Positions 59,317 to 64,000 of a stretch of 64,000 bases of DNA are shown here, piece by piece. The position numbers and the translations under genes are program-made. A model generated the notes under the pieces. The model made no database searches, had not been told where the DNA came from, and worked only from the letters and a program-made list of their open reading frames with translations. The DNA is taken from the NCBI GenBank assembly GCA_021201535.1, contig JAJQEU010000120.1, forward strand, positions 33,926 through 97,925, in the 5' to 3' direction. This DNA comes from Clostridiales bacterium (GTDB lineage: Bacteria; Bacillota; Clostridia; Lachnospirales; Lachnospiraceae). Every line of letters starts with the position of its first letter. Within the stretch, counting starts at the first letter, position 1.

Positions 59317-61029
59317 CTATTCTCCCAGGATGGACGAGGTATCTACACTGATATGATAAAATGTACTGTAGAACTCGGAAACCATACTGCGAAGCTCAGA
59401 CAGACTGACACCGCCCTCATCGCCCTGAAACTTACAGGAGAGCCAGGCTGCCTCCAGCGGCGCCTCGATTCCCTCTGTCCAGCTCGCGACGCCGGTCGGA
59501 TTGACATAGATATCATACTCTCCGACAATTGAGCTTGTGATCGGGTTTCGACTGGCGCTTCCGTCGCTGAAGCTGTGCGCCTGCGTATTTCCGGTAGCGT
59601 CTGTATTTGTCCCGTAGACGCCCCAGTGGAAATCACTCTCAATTGACGACTTGATGGAGCTGTCAGCCACGACTATGGCCGGGTAATCGGACTCTCCCAG
59701 AGCTACTCCCGCTGTCGTTACAGTCAGAACCGTCCCATAGACAAACTTTCCGGTTCCGCCCGTCACGTAATGCAGCCAGTATCCGTTTACAAAAGGAACG
59801 ACATAATAATTATCCAGTGCGCGGTTTGTCAAATTGGCATAACCCATACATTCATTTAGAGGATTAGCCTTTGCGCCCTTCCAGGCAATCGCCACACCGT
59901 AACCGGATCCGGATCCGATATCGGAGCCTGCCCACACGCCGCTTGTACTGTTTTTGATTTCCCAGTAAGCACTTTCATCCCAGGTTGAGATGAAAAGCGT
60001 CGTTTTCGCGCTTCCTCTTCCCTGCACAGAGCTGACTGTACTCTCCGCCCAGCTGCAGTACTGCTCCGCGATCTGCGATGCATTTGTACCTCCCTCGGAG
60101 GATTTGTCGCCCAGTACCTCCGCCACGAGCGTCACCGCGGCCTCAATATTCGAGACGGACGTAAAAGCATGGATGACCACATAGGAGATTTCCGCCTCCT
60201 CCAGCGCCTCGATCTGCTCTGTGGAAAAGGTTCCCTGCCCGCTGATCTCAAAGCAGACGTCCGGCTTCGCGGCAATCAGCGCCTCGAAGTTTGCGGACGT
60301 GATCGTAGAAGAACCGTCTCCGTCCCACCATGTTTTCACATCCGAGAACCCCTGAGAGGAAAACGCGCTCTGCGCCAGACTGCTCCCCGTGAAGCTGCCG
60401 GATGAGGCCATCAGACGGCCGCTGCCGCCGAGCATCTCCACAATGACGGCTGCCTCCCCCACAGCGGTCACGGTATCCACATCAACCGGGACTTCCACAT
60501 ACTCTCCTCTGGCGTCCACGATCTGCTTTTTCTCCTTCTCCTGCGAGGGTTCGACATCTGTGCCGGACTCGGCATCATCCTCCAGACTGCCGTTTCCTCC
60601 GGTCTCAGTCTCATTGTCTTCCCCGGAGCCGGTATCTTCACTGCTTCCCTCCCCGGAGCCGCTGTCGTCCTGATCCTCTGTCTCAGAACTGCCCGCAGCG
60701 GTGCCGTACTCCGCAGTACCTGTCGTATCCGCGTTCTCGTTGTAGGTTGAATCATACGTCTGATCCGCCACATCCGTCCCGTCTCCGCTCAGGGCGTCCT
60801 CCCTGGTCTGATCCCGTTTCGAATCTGAATCGTCTATCTCTTCCTGCGGCGCCAGATCCTCATCCTGATCCTCATTCTCCTCATCATTATCAACAGACTC
60901 TGTCTGCGTATCCTCGTCCACCTCGTGATCCTGCTCATAGACCGTCTGCACCAGAACCGGACTCTTCCTGCATCCCGCCTGAGAGACAACCAGACACCCC
61001 GCAATGACCAGCAGAAGTATTTTGCTCAT
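59317..61029 (-). CDS. Copy C substrate-binding lipoprotein with acidic tether
   Basis: 570 aa. Lipobox LVVSQAGC (Cys ~19). About 150 acidic residues follow, with NDEENEDQDEDLAPQEEID matching the copy B linker. The binding domain has IVDARGEYVEVPVDVDTVTAVGEAAVIVEMLGG, FEALIAAKPDVCFEISG, EGGTNASQIAEQYCSWAEST, and the end LRSMVSEFYSTFYHISVDTSS. No good ribosome site is visible before ATG 61029. It precedes the permeases. Confidence 0.78.
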   Translation of the reverse strand: MSKILLLVIAGCLVVSQAGCRKSPVLVQTVYEQDHEVDEDTQTESVDNDEENEDQDEDLAPQEEIDDSDSKRDQTREDALSGDGTDVADQTYDSTYNENADTTGTAEYGTAAGSSETEDQDDSGSGEGSSEDTGSGEDNETETGGNGSLEDDAESGTDVEPSQEKEKKQIVDARGEYVEVPVDVDTVTAVGEAAVIVEMLGGSGRLMASSGSFTGSSLAQSAFSSQGFSDVKTWWDGDGSSTITSANFEALIAAKPDVCFEISGQGTFSTEQIEALEEAEISYVVIHAFTSVSNIEAAVTLVAEVLGDKSSEGGTNASQIAEQYCSWAESTVSSVQGRGSAKTTLFISTWDESAYWEIKNSTSGVWAGSDIGSGSGYGVAIAWKGAKANPLNECMGYANLTNRALDNYYVVPFVNGYWLHYVTGGTGKFVYGTVLTVTTAGVALGESDYPAIVVADSSIKSSIESDFHWGVYGTNTDATGNTQAHSFSDGSASRNPITSSIVGEYDIYVNPTGVASWTEGIEAPLEAAWLSCKFQGDEGGVSLSELRSMVSEFYSTFYHISVDTSSILGE

Positions 61030-61066
61030 TTTTTTCTGTCTATCATTTTATTATCCTGAAAATTCC

Positions 61067-61139
61067 CATGCACAATCCTGTGCATGCAACAGCAGAGAGC
61101 CGCCCGCTGCCGATTGACTCAGCCGTGAAGCGGCTCTCT
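61067..61139. other. Two hairpins between surface gene C and lipoprotein C
   Basis: CATGCACA-ATCC-TGTGCATG at 61067-61086 and AGAGAGCCGC/GCGGCTCTCT at 61094-61139. No T-tract follows on the minus strand; they may lower read-through after surface gene C. Confidence 0.55.
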
Positions 61140-61232
61140 ATTACGTGAGCACTACATAAACTACATTAAGATATTGCCTGAATATCAGTCACCGTACGCA
61201 ACAATCGCTGTCATATCCATCATCCGGCCCGA

Positions 61233-63683
61233 TTACTGCCATTTGATAACAAATGTATTGTTGTTTCCCGTAGCCTGCGGAATCAGAACGTAATCACTGA
61301 GTGACGTATCCTCAATGCCGCTCTGTAAGTACAGCTTTGTTCCGCGGCGAAGCGCCAGCTCATCAGAACCGCTGTTGTCCCAGTCGCCGACCAGGGCCTC
61401 ATCGGATGACGTGCCAAGACCGGTCACTGTAACATCCGCTACTGTGGACTCAAATGTCGCGTCATTCGAGAAGAAATATGTGGTGCCGTCGCGGCGTGCG
61501 CAGATGGTAACGGATCCGTCGCCGTCCCAGTCGCCTACCAGAATCTCGTCGGTTTCTCTGCCGTAATCCAGCACAACCGCAGCCTTCGTGGAAGTAAGGT
61601 CATTCGAGAAGTAGTAGGTGTTTCCGCGGCGTACGCAGAGCGTATCCTTGCCGTCGTTATCCCAGTCGCCTACCAGAACCTCGTCTGTATCCTTTCCGTA
61701 ATCCAGCTGCACATCTGCTGTCGTGGATGTAAATGTGGTGTCACTCGAGAAGTAGTAAGTATTCCCGCGGCGTACGCAGAAGGTCTCCACACCGTCGCCG
61801 TCCCAATCGCCGATCAGTATCTCATCTGTCGACCTGCCGTAATCCAGCTCCACACTGTAAACCGTATCTCCCAGCTGCTCATAGAGATAGAAGGTGTTTC
61901 CGCTGCGGATACCGATCGTATCCCCGGCAACCGTCTCAACCGTCTCTTCCACCAGCGCATTTTTCGCAGATACCAGAGCCGCTCTGATTGAATTCACTTC
62001 ACTCTGTGTAAAGTAGGAGGAGTTGTTCATCACGGTCTGCGCATTGGTCAGCGCCGCCTCATAATCAGCATAGCTGTCCTCGGTGTAAGAGTCAGCCTTC
62101 GCCGTGATCGTATCAGAATCCGCCATCGCGCTCGCGAGAGCACTCAGCTTCAGACCCGAAGAATCAACAGAGGTATAGTTCTTGGAAGAACCAGCGGCAA
62201 TCCCGGACTGATCCTCCGGCCATACCGTGGTCAGAGCCGTCTCAGCGAAATCCGAGAAGTTGTCATAGTAGTATTCCTTGCCCTGTGCCAGCTTTTCATT
62301 GATCTCATCGGTGTTGTAGTCGCTCAGGTCGGTGCTCATACCCTCCGGAAGCGTCACATCGGAGAATGTGGTGTTCGTGATACTCTGCAGAGAATCAAAA
62401 TCTGACACATGATAGAACTGCTCATAAAAGTACGCGCACATCTCAACCGGGTCAATGTCCAGCATATCACTGTACATATAGCCGATAAAGTAGCCGAAGC
62501 CCATACCGTTCTCAATGGAGTTCATCGTGATACCGTAGATGGAATCCGGATTCGAGGTGATGACCATCATATCCTCGATGTCAGTCTCATCATAACCGCT
62601 CACCTCAAGAGCCGCGATCAGACCTTCCTCGGTATTCGGCAGAGCCGTGTCGTCAGAGCCGCCGCCGTTGGAACCGGAAATAATCACAACATCCGCCGTC
62701 AGCAGCTGCTCGCCGGTAACGCCCGTCGTGCCGACCTCTGCAGCGATGTTGTCAGATACCAGAGCCACATACTCTACGCCGCGAACCGTGGACGTCGCAT
62801 CCTGGGAAGCCGCGTCAGCGAGAGTGAATGTGCCGTCAGAGTTAATGTTCTGCACAACCGCCACCGTCTTCTTCTCAAGGCCCTGATTCTCCAGCTCGGA
62901 CAGCACGTAAGTGGACACGCCGCACACATAATCGCCGAACTGCTCTGCGATTTCGATCGGATCGCCGTAACGGCCGGTCTTGCCGGTCTTCGCAGTGATA
63001 ACATTCATGACATTCGCCGTCTCATTCAAAGCCGAGATCATATCATAAGTCGTCGTCGTGGTATAGGAAACCAGATACGGTGAGTAATCCTCATCACCCT
63101 CCTGATAATAATCGTCGCCCAGTCCGTCGCGAATCGCCTGGATCAGCTCATCATAGCCATCCAGATCATCCGCTGAATTGCTGGAGGAAACGCCGATCAG
63201 AACATCCGGCCGCCCCGCCAGCGAGATGGATGTGCCGTACTCGTCAATGATCGTCGTATCTGCCTTCGCGGGACTCGCAGCGACATTGTTCTCCGGAATG
63301 ATCACCGCGTCCTCGGACAGTTCCAGACCATTCTCCTCAGCATAAAAATTGTAAAAATAATTATAATAATACGGATCCGGGCTGTCATTCGCATCCGTGC
63401 CGAACACGCCGAGCATCAGCTTCGTCTTGGCCTCCTCCAGCGATGTCGGCATGCTGCCGTTGATCATGCTGAATCCGCAGCAGGTGTTCATTCCCAGAAT
63501 CTCCGGAAGAACGGATCCTGCTCTGTGAACGGAAGCGGTGATAATGTTATCATCCACTTCCATCGGTGATGTCGGAGGCTCGAAATTGTAATCCGCCGCC
63601 AGAGCGGAGATGCCGGAACCCGCGACCATAGCTGCCGATACAGTGACAGCAAGTGCTCTCTTGAAAGCTTTCCTTTTCTTCAT
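61233..63683 (-). CDS. Copy C large surface protein: binding-protein-like domain and Asp-rich repeats
   Basis: 816 aa, signal peptide MKKRKAFKRALAVTVSAAMV ending near ALA. N-terminal part: MEVDDNIITASVHRAG, LGMNTCCGFS, GTDANDSPDPYYYNYFYN, LAGRPDVLIGVSSSNS, RYGDPIEIAEQFGDYVCGVSTYVLSEL, KKTVAVVQNI, MNSIENGMGFGYFIGYMYSD, DPVEMCAYFYEQFYHVSDFDS. These are the clearest binding-protein-like features of the three. A short helical linker replaces a full FIVAR. The Asp-rich module is at 61236-61925. ATG 63683 is seven bases from AAAGGAG; the ORF extends 50 codons upstream without support. A good promoter is at 63849-63878. Confidence 0.78.
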   Translation of the reverse strand: MKKRKAFKRALAVTVSAAMVAGSGISALAADYNFEPPTSPMEVDDNIITASVHRAGSVLPEILGMNTCCGFSMINGSMPTSLEEAKTKLMLGVFGTDANDSPDPYYYNYFYNFYAEENGLELSEDAVIIPENNVAASPAKADTTIIDEYGTSISLAGRPDVLIGVSSSNSADDLDGYDELIQAIRDGLGDDYYQEGDEDYSPYLVSYTTTTTYDMISALNETANVMNVITAKTGKTGRYGDPIEIAEQFGDYVCGVSTYVLSELENQGLEKKTVAVVQNINSDGTFTLADAASQDATSTVRGVEYVALVSDNIAAEVGTTGVTGEQLLTADVVIISGSNGGGSDDTALPNTEEGLIAALEVSGYDETDIEDMMVITSNPDSIYGITMNSIENGMGFGYFIGYMYSDMLDIDPVEMCAYFYEQFYHVSDFDSLQSITNTTFSDVTLPEGMSTDLSDYNTDEINEKLAQGKEYYYDNFSDFAETALTTVWPEDQSGIAAGSSKNYTSVDSSGLKLSALASAMADSDTITAKADSYTEDSYADYEAALTNAQTVMNNSSYFTQSEVNSIRAALVSAKNALVEETVETVAGDTIGIRSGNTFYLYEQLGDTVYSVELDYGRSTDEILIGDWDGDGVETFCVRRGNTYYFSSDTTFTSTTADVQLDYGKDTDEVLVGDWDNDGKDTLCVRRGNTYYFSNDLTSTKAAVVLDYGRETDEILVGDWDGDGSVTICARRDGTTYFFSNDATFESTVADVTVTGLGTSSDEALVGDWDNSGSDELALRRGTKLYLQSGIEDTSLSDYVLIPQATGNNNTFVIKWQ

Positions 63684-63848
63684 ATAGGTTCTCCTTTCCT
63701 CAATATGTACAAAACAAAGCTGTCTGAATATCTGAATATAAAAAATCCAATTGAAAAGCATCATACTGAAGAATCTGCTATCAACCAGACTTACGTGTAG
63801 TGCTGCTGCGTGTTGAACAACTTTGTTTTGCATAATTTGTACAAAAAA

Positions 63849-63878
63849 ATTATATCATACAGCGGTAAAACGATTCAA
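63849..63878 (-). promoter_or_regulatory. Promoter of copy C operon
   Basis: TTGAAT (63878-63873), 18-bp spacer, extended -10 TGATATAAT (TATAAT at 63854-63849) on the minus strand, about 155 bp before surface gene C. The 317-bp gap from 63684 to the right edge otherwise holds a 9-bp hairpin (CGGTTATGC/GCATAACCG, 63894-63939) and the terminator below. Confidence 0.65.
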
Positions 63879-63950
63879 TTTATTTCGATTCTTCGGTTAT
63901 GCGTGTTTCGAAAATTGTAATCCATTCGTTGCATAACCGTCCGATAAAAA

Positions 63951-63991
63951 TAAGATGCGCAGGTTCTGTTAGCGGAAACCTGCGCATCTTA
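63951..63991 (-). terminator. Intrinsic terminator of a leftward gene beyond the window
   Basis: Arms TAAGATGCGCAGGTT and AACCTGCGCATCTTA pair perfectly for 15 bp around 11 bases. On the minus strand TTTTTATC follows. It isolates copy C from whatever lies to the right. Confidence 0.85.
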
Positions 63992-64000
63992 CTTTACACT

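Overview
The window looks like a chromosomal piece of a moderately GC-rich Firmicute, most likely a Lachnospiraceae-type clostridium. The pointers are a single-chain clostridial PurL, a circularly permuted PstS, a BspA-type leucine-rich surface protein, many TGC-box lipoproteins with strong GGAGG ribosome sites, and TTTACA-type Pho boxes. Almost all genes lie on the minus strand; the exception is one large surface-protein gene at 38066-40762. I saw no rRNA, tRNA, CRISPR array or complete insertion sequence.

Region 1 (1-9 kb) is housekeeping with small insertions: a partial lipoprotein, a UPF0020-type methyltransferase, an O6-alkylguanine-DNA methyltransferase, a membrane-anchored amidase, cbiC and cbiB (cobalamin), a Fic protein, and a nifS-nifU pair. 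Between cbiC and the amidase lies a one-gene AT-rich insert flanked by a 32-bp direct repeat. It carries a nuclease-like gene of apparent phage origin and a perfect consensus promoter pointing antisense to it.

Region 2 (9-18.3 kb) is a full phosphate-starvation locus in transcription order pstS-pstC-pstA-pstB-phoU, then nptA (Na/phosphate cotransporter), phoB and phoR. Pho-box-like repeats lie upstream of pstS and of nptA. PstS has its two halves in swapped order. A long hairpin separates pstA and pstB. Region 3 (18.5-23.1 kb) holds a 46-aa protein, purL and a decayed coiled-coil ORF.

Region 4 (23.3-63.7 kb) is the striking part: three diverged copies (A, B, C) of one gene set. Each has two FecCD-type permeases, an acidic-tethered substrate-binding lipoprotein (PF01497-like), a MoxR ATPase, a DUF58 protein, a TgpA/DUF4129-like membrane protein lacking the transglutaminase core, and a very large secreted protein. 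The secreted proteins appear to combine a binding-protein-like N-terminal part, a FIVAR domain (clear in A and B) and a five-repeat Asp-rich C-terminal module. B and C have a FecE/BtuD-type ATPase; A has none in the window. Copy B also has an SPFH protein and a Gly/Met-rich protein with a collagen-like tract. The leucine-rich protein beside copy A ends in the same Asp-rich module. Gene order differs between copies and the surface gene of B is inverted.

The inferred role of Region 4 is surface capture and import of an iron-complex, haem, corrinoid or similar ligand, coupled to a MoxR/DUF58 assembly machine. The substrate cannot be read from the sequence. The right edge carries an intrinsic terminator for a leftward gene that starts beyond the window.
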